Shown here in pieces: positions 1 to 5,650 of a DNA stretch of 7,222 bases (position 1 is the first letter of the stretch; each line of letters begins with the position of its first letter). The translations under genes and the position numbers were made by a program. This DNA comes from Gammaproteobacteria bacterium (GTDB lineage Bacteria; Pseudomonadota; Gammaproteobacteria; SMWH01). Where the stretch lies: contig SMWH01000128.1 of assembly GCA_004357005.1 (NCBI GenBank), positions 1 through 7,222 on the forward strand, in the 5' to 3' direction. Below the pieces are notes generated by a model. It had not been told where the DNA came from, searched no databases, and was given only the letters and a program-made list of their open reading frames with translations.

Positions 1-213
1 AACCGATCCTTGACCTTTTCAGGAATGGGCGTGTACCCGGCCTCGCTGTTCAAAAACTGCCGCCCTGGCCGCTTCCCCCTGTGGCCCGTGATCGCCGGGG
101 CCGCCTCCCGGGATGGCGTCAGCGGCGAGCGTTATGACGGGGTCTGGTTCGATGTGGGCGCCCCGGACCAACTCGCGGCGCTCAGGCAGTTCCTGGCCCG
201 CTCAGCCATTTGA
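1..213 (+). CDS. murU: MurU-like N-acetylmuramate-1-phosphate uridylyltransferase, C-terminal end (5' partial)
   Basis: The reading frame is open from base 1 to a TGA at 211-213, giving the last 70 residues; the N-terminus lies outside the window. What is seen: a TFSGMGVYPASLF segment near the start, then FPLWPVI, a VSGERYDG stretch and WFDVGAPDQL near the end. This order is typical of the C-terminus of the NTP-transferase family that includes MurU and related sugar-1-phosphate nucleotidyltransferases, where the WxDVGxP motif closes the substrate pocket. MurU (known family role) makes UDP-MurNAc from MurNAc-1-phosphate and UTP in the cytoplasm, in the recycling route that bypasses de novo fosfomycin-sensitive synthesis; its usual partner is the kinase AmgK, which would lie upstream of this window. 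The N-terminal GxGTRxxP nucleotide-binding motif is not visible, so a GlmU-, HddC- or mannose-1-phosphate-type enzyme is the main alternative. Confidence 0.75.
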   Translation, partial: NRSLTFSGMGVYPASLFKNCRPGRFPLWPVIAGAASRDGVSGERYDGVWFDVGAPDQLAALRQFLARSAI

Positions 214-288
214 TCCTGCGGTTTCTGATCTGACGGCTTTTCATGGTGGGGTGCAAGCGTGTATGTTTCGCATCGGCGAGACGACTAC

Positions 289-1335
289 ATGGAAACGAGA
301 CTGACAGTACTGGACCGGATCCCCGATGAACTGCTCGATCGGTCCGCGGACCAGTTGGCGGAAGTCCTGCCCGGACCCACGCTGATTCATCTCGAAGGGC
401 GCCAGCCGCAACCCCTGTTCGTTTCGGTCCTCCAGCACGGCAACGAATTCACCGGGTGGGAAGCTGCCCGGGCCCTGCTCTCGGCTTATGCCGGCAAACA
501 GCTGCCCAGATCCCTGTCTCTTTTCATCGCCAATATTGGGGCCGCCCAACAGCGTTTACGCACGACAGCGGGTCAGGTTGATTTCAACCGTTCCTGGCCC
601 GGCGGCGTCCGCATGGATACCGACATCAATCGGGTGCTGCGACAGGTGTCCGATGCCATGCGTGCCCGCCATCCTTTTGCCAGCGTGGATATTCACAACA
701 CGAGCGGTCTGAACCCTCACTATTCGGCCATTACGCGGATCGCGAACCGCATGTTCCACCTGGCGACCATGTTCGCCCGCACCGTCGTGTACTACACGCG
801 ACCCCCGGGTACCCAGGCGGCCTGTTTCTCCGAGTTCTGTCCCGCGGTTGTTCTGGAGTGTGGGCAGGCGGGACAGGCGCGGGGAGAAAACCACGCGCGC
901 GATTACCTGGATGCCTGCCTGCACATGGCCGAGATCCCCGCGCACCCCGTCGCCAGCCATGATATCGATCTGTTTCGAACGGTCGCCACGGTGCGGGTGA
1001 ATGAAGGCGTGAGTTTCGGTTTTGGCGAATGCGCGGCGGATATCTGTTTCGAAGCGGATCTCGATCACATGAATTTTCACGAACTGCCCGCCGGCACGAG
1101 TTTCGGCACATCGGGAAACGGCGAATCCGCTCCTATCGTGGCAGTGGATGACTTCGGTACCGATATCACTCAGGATCTTTTTGAAATCGTGGATGGCGAG
1201 ATCCGAACCAAAAGGATACTCATGCCATCCATGTTAACGCTGGACGCGCAGATCGTTCGGCAGGACTGTCTGTGCTATGTCATGGAGCGTATGACGATCA
1301 ACACAGGCCATCATCATCCGGAAGCGTTATCCTGA
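289..1335 (+). CDS. Zinc-dependent succinylglutamate desuccinylase/aspartoacylase family protein (M14-like)
   Basis: This 348-residue protein carries the full metal and substrate signature of the AstE/AspA family. From the ATG at 289: H50 and E53 in QHGNEF form the first zinc motif, a DFNRSWPG segment at 98-105 matches the substrate-binding DxNR motif, H136 in DIHNTSG is the third zinc ligand, and E190 in VVLECGQ fits the catalytic glutamate. R91 may match the substrate-binding arginine. Family members hydrolyse amide bonds of N-acylated amino acids or related small molecules; the substrate here cannot be named. No signal peptide is seen, so it is likely cytoplasmic. An in-frame GTG at 259 would add ten residues (MYVSHRRDDY). 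I prefer the ATG because the extra residues look unlike the family and neither site has a strong ribosome binding site. The murU-like gene ends 75 bases upstream and the small membrane protein starts 25 bases downstream. No arginine-catabolism genes are visible, which argues against astE itself. Confidence 0.85.
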   Translation: METRLTVLDRIPDELLDRSADQLAEVLPGPTLIHLEGRQPQPLFVSVLQHGNEFTGWEAARALLSAYAGKQLPRSLSLFIANIGAAQQRLRTTAGQVDFNRSWPGGVRMDTDINRVLRQVSDAMRARHPFASVDIHNTSGLNPHYSAITRIANRMFHLATMFARTVVYYTRPPGTQAACFSEFCPAVVLECGQAGQARGENHARDYLDACLHMAEIPAHPVASHDIDLFRTVATVRVNEGVSFGFGECAADICFEADLDHMNFHELPAGTSFGTSGNGESAPIVAVDDFGTDITQDLFEIVDGEIRTKRILMPSMLTLDAQIVRQDCLCYVMERMTINTGHHHPEALS

Positions 1336-1340
1336 AGCGC

Positions 1341-1357
1341 GTTCTTTCGGGGAGAAC
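1341..1357 (+). promoter_or_regulatory. Possible small RNA hairpin over the ribosome binding site of the PspB-like gene
   Basis: GTTCT at 1341-1345 can pair with AGAAC at 1353-1357 around a loop that contains UUCG. The ribosome binding site of the next gene (GGGGAG, 1349-1354) sits in the loop and the right arm. The stem is only five pairs, so it would be weak. It is not followed by a T run, so it is not an intrinsic terminator. A role in limiting translation is an inference. Confidence 0.2.
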
Positions 1358-1360
1358 ACC

Positions 1361-1600
1361 ATGAGCAGTTCCTATTCCTTTATCCTGGCGATTATTGCCA
1401 TGAGCCTTGGCGCGGGCATCGTCAACAACTTCCTGCGGACGAAACGGCTGAACGTCCAAAAGGGCGAACTGGATGAAAGCAACGCCCGCATGCAGCGGAT
1501 CGAGCGGCAAATCGGCGTGCTTGCCGAGCGCCTTCAGGCCGTGGAAACCATTGTCACGGACAAAAACTTCGATCTGAAACAGGAAATCGAAAGCCTGTAA
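1361..1600 (+). CDS. Small membrane-anchored coiled-coil protein, PspB-like
   Basis: A 79-residue protein with one predicted membrane segment at about residues 6-25, a short basic stretch (RTKR, 26-29) and then a charged amphipathic helix at about 36-65 with hydrophobic positions spaced as in a coiled coil. The start ATG has a clear ribosome binding site, GGGGAG at 1349-1354. The layout and the end of the protein (AERLQAVETIVTD at 55-67, then a short charged tail) resemble PspB of the phage shock response, which has a similar ERIQALESIL segment. PspB is an inner-membrane partner of PspC that senses envelope stress and recruits PspA. No pspA, pspC or pspF is seen here, so it is either an orphan paralogue or another small membrane scaffold. 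The next gene starts 3 bases after its stop, pointing to co-translation with the dehydrogenase. Confidence 0.75.
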   Translation: MSSSYSFILAIIAMSLGAGIVNNFLRTKRLNVQKGELDESNARMQRIERQIGVLAERLQAVETIVTDKNFDLKQEIESL

Positions 1601-1603
1601 ACC

Positions 1604-2290
1604 GTGCCCACTGCACTCGTTACCGGAGCCAATCGCGGTCTCGGGCTCGAATTCGCGCGCCAGTACCTGGCCGATGGCTGGGACGTCATTGCCTGCTGCC
1701 GGAATCCCGACGATGCGGGTGACCTGCGCGCGCTGGATAATGACCGACTGACGATCCTGGCTGTCGATGTCGCCCGTTCGGATCAGATCCGTGCTCTGGC
1801 CGAAACGCTGAAAGACCGCCCCATTGATGTGTTGATCAACAACGCCGGCGTCAGCGGCCCGCGCATGACCGAAGAAGGTTACGGCGAACCGGAAGCCTGG
1901 CTCGACGCCTTGCGCGTGAATCTCATCTCGCCCTTTGAGCTAACACAGGCCTTGCTGGACAACGTGCGTTCCGGCGATCAGAAAAAAATCGTCACCATCA
2001 CCAGCAAGATGGGCAGCATGGCGGACAACACCGACGGTGGTCGCGTCATATACCGCTCATCAAAAGCCGGGCTGAACGCAGTCATGAAAAGCCTTTCCAT
2101 CGATCTGGCGAAGGAAGGCATCATCGTTTTGATCCTGCACCCCGGCTGGGTGCTGACGGACATGGGTGGACCCGACGCCTGGATCGGCGTGGAGGAGAGC
2201 ATCTCCGGAATGCGTGCGATCATCGAGCACGCCACACCGGAACATGCCGGTCGATTCCTCGCCTATGACGGCGCGGAAATCCCCTGGTAG
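1604..2290 (+). CDS. Short-chain dehydrogenase/reductase (SDR), C-factor/sniffer-like
   Basis: This 228-residue protein is a complete classical SDR of the short CsgA/sniffer-like type. Visible elements are the cofactor-binding TGANRGLG at residues 7-14, D55-V56 after the third strand, NNAG at 79-82, catalytic N106 in RVNL, S138 (or S134) in ITSKMGSM, the YRSSK motif with Y150 and K154, and PGWVLTDMGG at 180-189. R33 at the end of the second strand favours NADP(H) over NAD(H). The carbonyl substrate cannot be predicted. The start is a GTG three bases after the preceding stop (TAAaccGTG) with no obvious ribosome binding site, so translation probably depends on ribosomes finishing the upstream small membrane protein. 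Starting there places the nucleotide-binding strand at the very N-terminus, as expected. Its stop lies 10 bases from the stop of the convergent response regulator gene. Confidence 0.93.
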   Translation: MPTALVTGANRGLGLEFARQYLADGWDVIACCRNPDDAGDLRALDNDRLTILAVDVARSDQIRALAETLKDRPIDVLINNAGVSGPRMTEEGYGEPEAWLDALRVNLISPFELTQALLDNVRSGDQKKIVTITSKMGSMADNTDGGRVIYRSSKAGLNAVMKSLSIDLAKEGIIVLILHPGWVLTDMGGPDAWIGVEESISGMRAIIEHATPEHAGRFLAYDGAEIPW

Positions 2291-2300
2291 CAGGTTCCTC

Positions 2301-2942
2301 TCAGACCAAACCGAGTTCGAAAGCCTTGAGAACCGCCCGCGTGCGGTCCCGCACCCCCAGCTTCGAGAGAATATTTGAGACGTGGTTCTTGACGGTGCCC
2401 TCGGCGACACCCAGCGAATTGGCGACTTCCTTGTTGCTGTAACCGCCTGCCATCAAGCGCAGGATTTCGGTTTCTCTTTCCGTCAGGGGATCCGGCCGGT
2501 CCAGACTGGGAAACTTCGACCGCACCCCTTCCAGCCCCTTAAGCAGGCGTTCGGTCACGACCGGCTTGACCAGGGTGCCGCCCGCCGCCACCGTCTCAAT
2601 CGCCGTGACCAGTTGCTCCAAGGAAACATCTTTCAGGAGATAGCCCTTGGCGCCGGCACGTATCCCTTCCAGCACAATGCTGTCGTCATCGAAGGTCGTC
2701 AGAATAATCGTGGGCGGCAACTGCTCGCGCTCGCCCAGAGCCTTGAGTACGTCCAACCCGGACAGGATCGGCATGCGCATATCCAACAGCACGACATCCG
2801 GGTTCATGCCGGGAATCTCCCGGATGGCTTCCTCCCCGTCCGCCGCTTCCCCCACGACCTCGATTTCTTCAGATAACTCGAGCAGATTGCGAACACCCTG
2901 ACGAACCAGAGTCTGGTCATCCACCAGGCAAACACGAATCAT
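2301..2942 (-). CDS. NarL/FixJ (LuxR-type) two-component response regulator
   Basis: A 213-residue cytoplasmic DNA-binding regulator. The receiver domain (about 1-120) shows acidic D8 and D9, phosphoacceptor D54 in VVLLDMRMP, the switch threonine in ILTTFDDD (about 82-83) and K104 in YLLKD. The LuxR-type helix-turn-helix fills 153-213, beginning LTERETEILRLMAGG and including the recognition helix around GTVKNHVSNILSKLGV. All key residues are present, so it should be functional. I chose the ATG whose first base is at 2942: it overlaps the stop codon of the kinase gene as ATGA, has GGAG about eight bases upstream, and puts the first beta strand at the N-terminus. An in-frame upstream start at 2966 would add eight residues inside the kinase gene and is less likely. 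It should be phosphorylated by the kinase encoded just upstream. Its targets are unknown; dinF and its own operon are obvious candidates. The domain layout matches DesR/LiaR-type regulators, but that does not fix the signal. Confidence 0.95.
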   Translation of the reverse strand: MIRVCLVDDQTLVRQGVRNLLELSEEIEVVGEAADGEEAIREIPGMNPDVVLLDMRMPILSGLDVLKALGEREQLPPTIILTTFDDDSIVLEGIRAGAKGYLLKDVSLEQLVTAIETVAAGGTLVKPVVTERLLKGLEGVRSKFPSLDRPDPLTERETEILRLMAGGYSNKEVANSLGVAEGTVKNHVSNILSKLGVRDRTRAVLKAFELGLV

Positions 2943-4078
2943 GCTGCAGTCTCCAGTGGCACCCATGCCTTGATCGAAAAACCCCGACCTCTTTCCGATT
3001 CACACGCCATGTATCCCCCGAATTGATGCAGTCGTTCTGTCATACCTTTGAGCCCGTTACCCATGCGCACTTTGCTGACACCGCGTCCGTCATCTCTGGC
3101 GCTGATTTCGATACCGTCGTCCGACGCAGTCAATGTAATCCAGAGATTCTGCGCCTTGGCATGTTTGACCGTATTGGTGATGATCTCCTGCACGCACCGG
3201 ACCACGACCTGCGCCTTCCTCGGGTCATCAATACCCAACTGATCGGGTGCTTCGAAATGAATCTCCGGCGCGGGAACACCTTGCGCCAGCGCGCGCAATG
3301 CCCTGGAAAGATCCAGCGTGCCGTCGCTGCGCATGTTGCTGACGACTTCGCGGACGTCGCCCAGCAGCAACCGCGCCAGTGACTTTGCCTGCTCCACCCG
3401 CTCCCGGGCCTTGCCCTCGGTAACGTGGCTGGCGACTTCCAGGTTGAGACTCAGGGCCGTGAGATGGTGTCCAAGGAGGTCGTGCAGTTCCCGGGATATA
3501 CGCACACGTTCGTTGATGCGGCTGCTTTCCGCCAGCAGTTCCCGGGTCGCCCGCAGCTCCGAGTTCAGCTTGCGCAGTTCCTCCAGGGCCCGGGCCTCAC
3601 GCACCGCCACCAGTGCCACCACATAGGCAAAGGCCTCGTAGCCAATGTAAGTGAGCGAATAAAGCAGCGCTTGCTGGATGGAGATCTCCCGGACCTCGGC
3701 GAAGATCACCGCCAGGGCGGCGTTCTGGGCGATGAGCCAGGCAATCGCAAACGGCGTCGGAAACCGGTGCCAGGCCAGCAGCGCGGCCATCACCATGAGG
3801 AAGAAGCCGCCCAGCCCCGTACCGCTGCCATAGCTCACCATCAGCGCGCTGCCGGTCATGACCGCAAACAACAACACCGTGGTCCAGTCGAAGCGGGCTT
3901 CCCCGTGCCACACCACCAGACCATAGCTGAGGCCGAACAGCACATGACCCGCGATCCACCAGTAATCACCGGAAACAAAGGGCTCGCCCTCGAGAATAAA
4001 CAGGTACAGGGGGATACCCACGGCCAGCCAGGTAAACAGCGCGGCGTACTGGAACAGTCTGTCGTGATTCAGGTTCAT
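2939..4078 (-). CDS. DesK/NarX-type membrane sensor histidine kinase (HisKA_3)
   Basis: Counting from the ATG whose first base is at 4078, this is a 379-residue kinase. The first 160 residues hold about six hydrophobic segments (near 11-28, 42-58, 66-81, 88-104, 110-128, 137-160) with short loops and no large periplasmic domain, so it likely senses a signal within or at the membrane. A charged helical linker at about 158-190 leads to the dimerisation box RELHDLLGHH with phosphoacceptor H199. The ATPase domain shows the N box QEIITNTVKHA (297-307), DDGRGV (329-334) and GNGLKGM (340-346), all intact. The arrangement matches the HPK7 family (DesK, LiaS, NarX). It almost certainly phosphorylates the regulator whose gene overlaps its stop by four bases. 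An in-frame GTG at 4090 would add MSPL; neither start has a good ribosome binding site. dinF lies 61 bases upstream on the same strand, so the gene may be read from dinF or from a promoter in that gap. Confidence 0.95.
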   Translation of the reverse strand: MNLNHDRLFQYAALFTWLAVGIPLYLFILEGEPFVSGDYWWIAGHVLFGLSYGLVVWHGEARFDWTTVLLFAVMTGSALMVSYGSGTGLGGFFLMVMAALLAWHRFPTPFAIAWLIAQNAALAVIFAEVREISIQQALLYSLTYIGYEAFAYVVALVAVREARALEELRKLNSELRATRELLAESSRINERVRISRELHDLLGHHLTALSLNLEVASHVTEGKARERVEQAKSLARLLLGDVREVVSNMRSDGTLDLSRALRALAQGVPAPEIHFEAPDQLGIDDPRKAQVVVRCVQEIITNTVKHAKAQNLWITLTASDDGIEISARDDGRGVSKVRMGNGLKGMTERLHQFGGYMACESERGRGFSIKAWVPLETAA

Positions 4079-4092
4079 GAGCGGTGACACAT

Positions 4093-4127
4093 AGTATAGA
4101 CCCGCACCCCTCGCCAGCCCCTGTCAA
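4093..4127 (-). promoter_or_regulatory. Candidate promoter elements in front of the sensor kinase gene
   Basis: On the minus strand the gap between dinF and the kinase contains a perfect TTGACA (4127 down to 4122) and a TATACT (4098 down to 4093), both close to sigma-70 consensus hexamers. The spacing is 23 bases, well above the usual 16-18, so they do not form a normal promoter as they stand. If the TATACT works alone or with an activator, the transcript would start near 4086 and leave only a few bases before the ATG at 4078. That would agree with the lack of a ribosome binding site there, but this is an inference. Confidence 0.25.
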
Positions 4128-4139
4128 AAGTAAGGTTTT

Positions 4140-5501
4140 TCAGGAGCTTGCAGCCGGGCCCGTACCGACCCCGAAAGCGTCCGTCCGCAACAAACGCCGC
4201 CAGGACCAACCCATCGTGAGTGCGCGCGCGGCCATGAACACCATCAGGGCCATCCACAAGCCGTGGTTGCCCAGCGGCTGCAGCAGGTACCAGGCGGGCA
4301 GATAGAACACCAGCACGGAGACAAGCATGGTATTGCGCATCTCGCGCCCCCGGGTCGCCCCGATAAAAACCCCGTCCAGCAGGAAACTCCATACCGAGAT
4401 CAGGGGCGAAACGATTATCCAGGGAAGATAGATCCGTGCCATCGCGCGAACGCGGTCGATGTCGGTGATGAGATCAATGATCAGCCCGCCCACCACCGCA
4501 TAGATAAGGGAAAACAGCAACGCCACGCCCGCCGCCCACTCAGCAGCTGTCCGCACCGATCTGAGGAAACCCCGTTTGTCCCGGGCGCCGACATAGCGCC
4601 CTACCAGTGCTTCGGCGGCGTGGGCGAATCCATCCAGCGCATAAGAGGTGAAGTGCTGCAGGTTCATGAGCACCGCGTTCGCCGCCAGTATGAGATCACC
4701 CTGTGCGGCGCCCTGGCTGGTGAAAAAAGCGAAAGCGAATACCAGACACAGGGTGCGGATAAAAATGTTCCGGTTGACGTTGACCATGCGGGCGAAAGAC
4801 ACCCGGTCCAGCACGCGTTCCTTCAACCAACGCCCCGGATACGCACGCAGGTGTCGAAGTACGAGCAACACACCGAGCGTCATGCCCGTGTACTCGGCGA
4901 TCACCGACGCGAGCGCGACACCATCCGCGGTCATGCCCAGAGAGACGACAAAGGTGAAATCCAGAACGATATTGGTGACGTTGGTGGTGACCATGATCAA
5001 CAGCGGCACCCGGGCATTCTGCATTCCCAGGAACCAGCCGATGACGACATAGTTGATCAGGGTCCCGGGGGCGCCCCAGATGCGGATGTCGAAATAGACA
5101 CGGGCCAGTGACTCCACATCGGCGCTCCCCTGCACAAGCCAGAAGGCGAGTGCCGAGAGCGGCATTTTCAGAACCAGCAGCGCCAGACCCAACCCGCCCG
5201 CCAGCAGCAGCGCCTGCCCCAACGACGCGCGTAGTCCGTCAGCATCCCCGCTGCCAAAAACCTGGGCGACGATGCCCGTGGTCCCCATGCGGAGAAAGCC
5301 GAAACCCCAGAACACGAAGGAGAAGATCATGGCACCCAGCGCCACGGCGCCGATATAAACCGGGTCGGGCAAATGGCCCATCACGGCGATGTCCACCAGT
5401 CCCAGCAAGGGGATAGTGATGTTGGAGAGGATCATCGGCCCCGCCAGCCGCCAGACCTCCCGATGGGAATCAGCCAGCGACAACTGGGTTCCGGTCGACA
5501 T
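4140..5501 (-). CDS. dinF: DinF-subfamily MATE efflux transporter
   Basis: This 453-residue protein has the size and hydrophobic pattern of a 12-helix MATE transporter. DinF-specific features are visible: WRLAGPMILSNITIPLLG near the N-terminus, GLVDIAVMGHL at 34-44 in the first helix, FLRMGTTGIVAQ at 69-80, and ANAVLMNLQHFTSYALDGF at 274-292 followed by AAEALVGRYVGARD at 295-308, which closely follows the DinF consensus. MATE proteins export organic compounds in exchange for H+ or Na+ at the inner membrane; DinF members are linked to oxidative stress, bile salt and moenomycin tolerance in other bacteria, and some relatives move lipids. The ATG at 5501 gives the usual DinF N-terminus but lacks a convincing ribosome binding site. 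No LexA-type CTG-N10-CAG box was seen upstream, unlike the SOS-controlled lexA-dinF arrangement of E. coli. The kinase and regulator genes follow on the same strand, which suggests shared control. Confidence 0.93.
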   Translation of the reverse strand: MSTGTQLSLADSHREVWRLAGPMILSNITIPLLGLVDIAVMGHLPDPVYIGAVALGAMIFSFVFWGFGFLRMGTTGIVAQVFGSGDADGLRASLGQALLLAGGLGLALLVLKMPLSALAFWLVQGSADVESLARVYFDIRIWGAPGTLINYVVIGWFLGMQNARVPLLIMVTTNVTNIVLDFTFVVSLGMTADGVALASVIAEYTGMTLGVLLVLRHLRAYPGRWLKERVLDRVSFARMVNVNRNIFIRTLCLVFAFAFFTSQGAAQGDLILAANAVLMNLQHFTSYALDGFAHAAEALVGRYVGARDKRGFLRSVRTAAEWAAGVALLFSLIYAVVGGLIIDLITDIDRVRAMARIYLPWIIVSPLISVWSFLLDGVFIGATRGREMRNTMLVSVLVFYLPAWYLLQPLGNHGLWMALMVFMAARALTMGWSWRRLLRTDAFGVGTGPAASS

Positions 5502-5650
5502 TTGCAGCAGGTCGTGCCCTGCGGAGTGTTTTTAACGACATGTCAAAGCAGGTTGGGATACCATTCGGAATGCCAGCCTGATCGCAGGTTAGCGGACATT
5601 CGATACGCCTAAGGGAACCGCCGCGGAAGAAAAACACCACGAGCTTCTAG
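5502..5650 (+). promoter_or_regulatory. Divergent intergenic region between dinF and the flippase-like gene
   Basis: These 149 bases separate two divergent starts and should hold both promoters. No complete sigma-70 promoter is convincing on either strand. On the minus strand there is a perfect TTGACA (5546 down to 5541), but the expected -10 position reads CGCAGG. The palindrome GACATGTC (5538-5545) overlaps that hexamer, and CATTCGGAATG (5562-5572) is an inverted repeat with a central G. A five-pair hairpin (GCAGG 5507-5511 with CCTGC 5518-5522) lies in the dinF leader. A longer direct repeat is listed separately. Confidence 0.4.
5548..5609 (+). repeat. Imperfect direct repeat, two copies about 36 bases apart
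   Basis: Copy one (5548-5574) and copy two (5584-5609) share GCAGGTT at the left (5548-5554 and 5584-5590), CATTCG in the middle (5562-5567 and 5597-5602) and a GCC end, with one base of difference in spacing. By hand alignment about 19 of 27 positions agree. The copies lie between the divergent starts of dinF and the flippase-like gene, where paired binding sites for a regulator would be expected. It could be a chance similarity. Confidence 0.35.

Noticed and set aside
556..1080. Minus-strand open frame of 174 codons opposite the zinc acylase
   Set aside because: The plus-strand protein carries all catalytic motifs in this span, and the antisense product shows no motif or plausible start context.
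2232..2300. Hairpins near the convergent stops as terminators
   Set aside because: ACCGG/CCGGT pairing inside the SDR gene and CCTG/CAGG at the stop are short and lack a following T run on either strand.
2382..2876. Plus-strand open frame of 164 codons opposite the response regulator
   Set aside because: It is the mirror of a complete receiver and helix-turn-helix protein, with no supporting motif.
3425..4087. Plus-strand open frame of 220 codons opposite the kinase
   Set aside because: It is antisense to intact kinase motifs and membrane segments. The product is low-complexity and hydrophilic, with no recognisable fold.
4263..5111. Long plus-strand open frame of 282 codons opposite dinF
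   Set aside because: It lies entirely antisense to a strongly supported transporter. The translation is rich in H, Q, R, G and P without domain motifs, as expected for the complement of a GC-rich membrane gene.
5502..5600. LexA/SOS box upstream of dinF
   Set aside because: I looked for CTG-N10-CAG near the dinF start because E. coli dinF is SOS-controlled. No match with the expected AT-rich centre was found.
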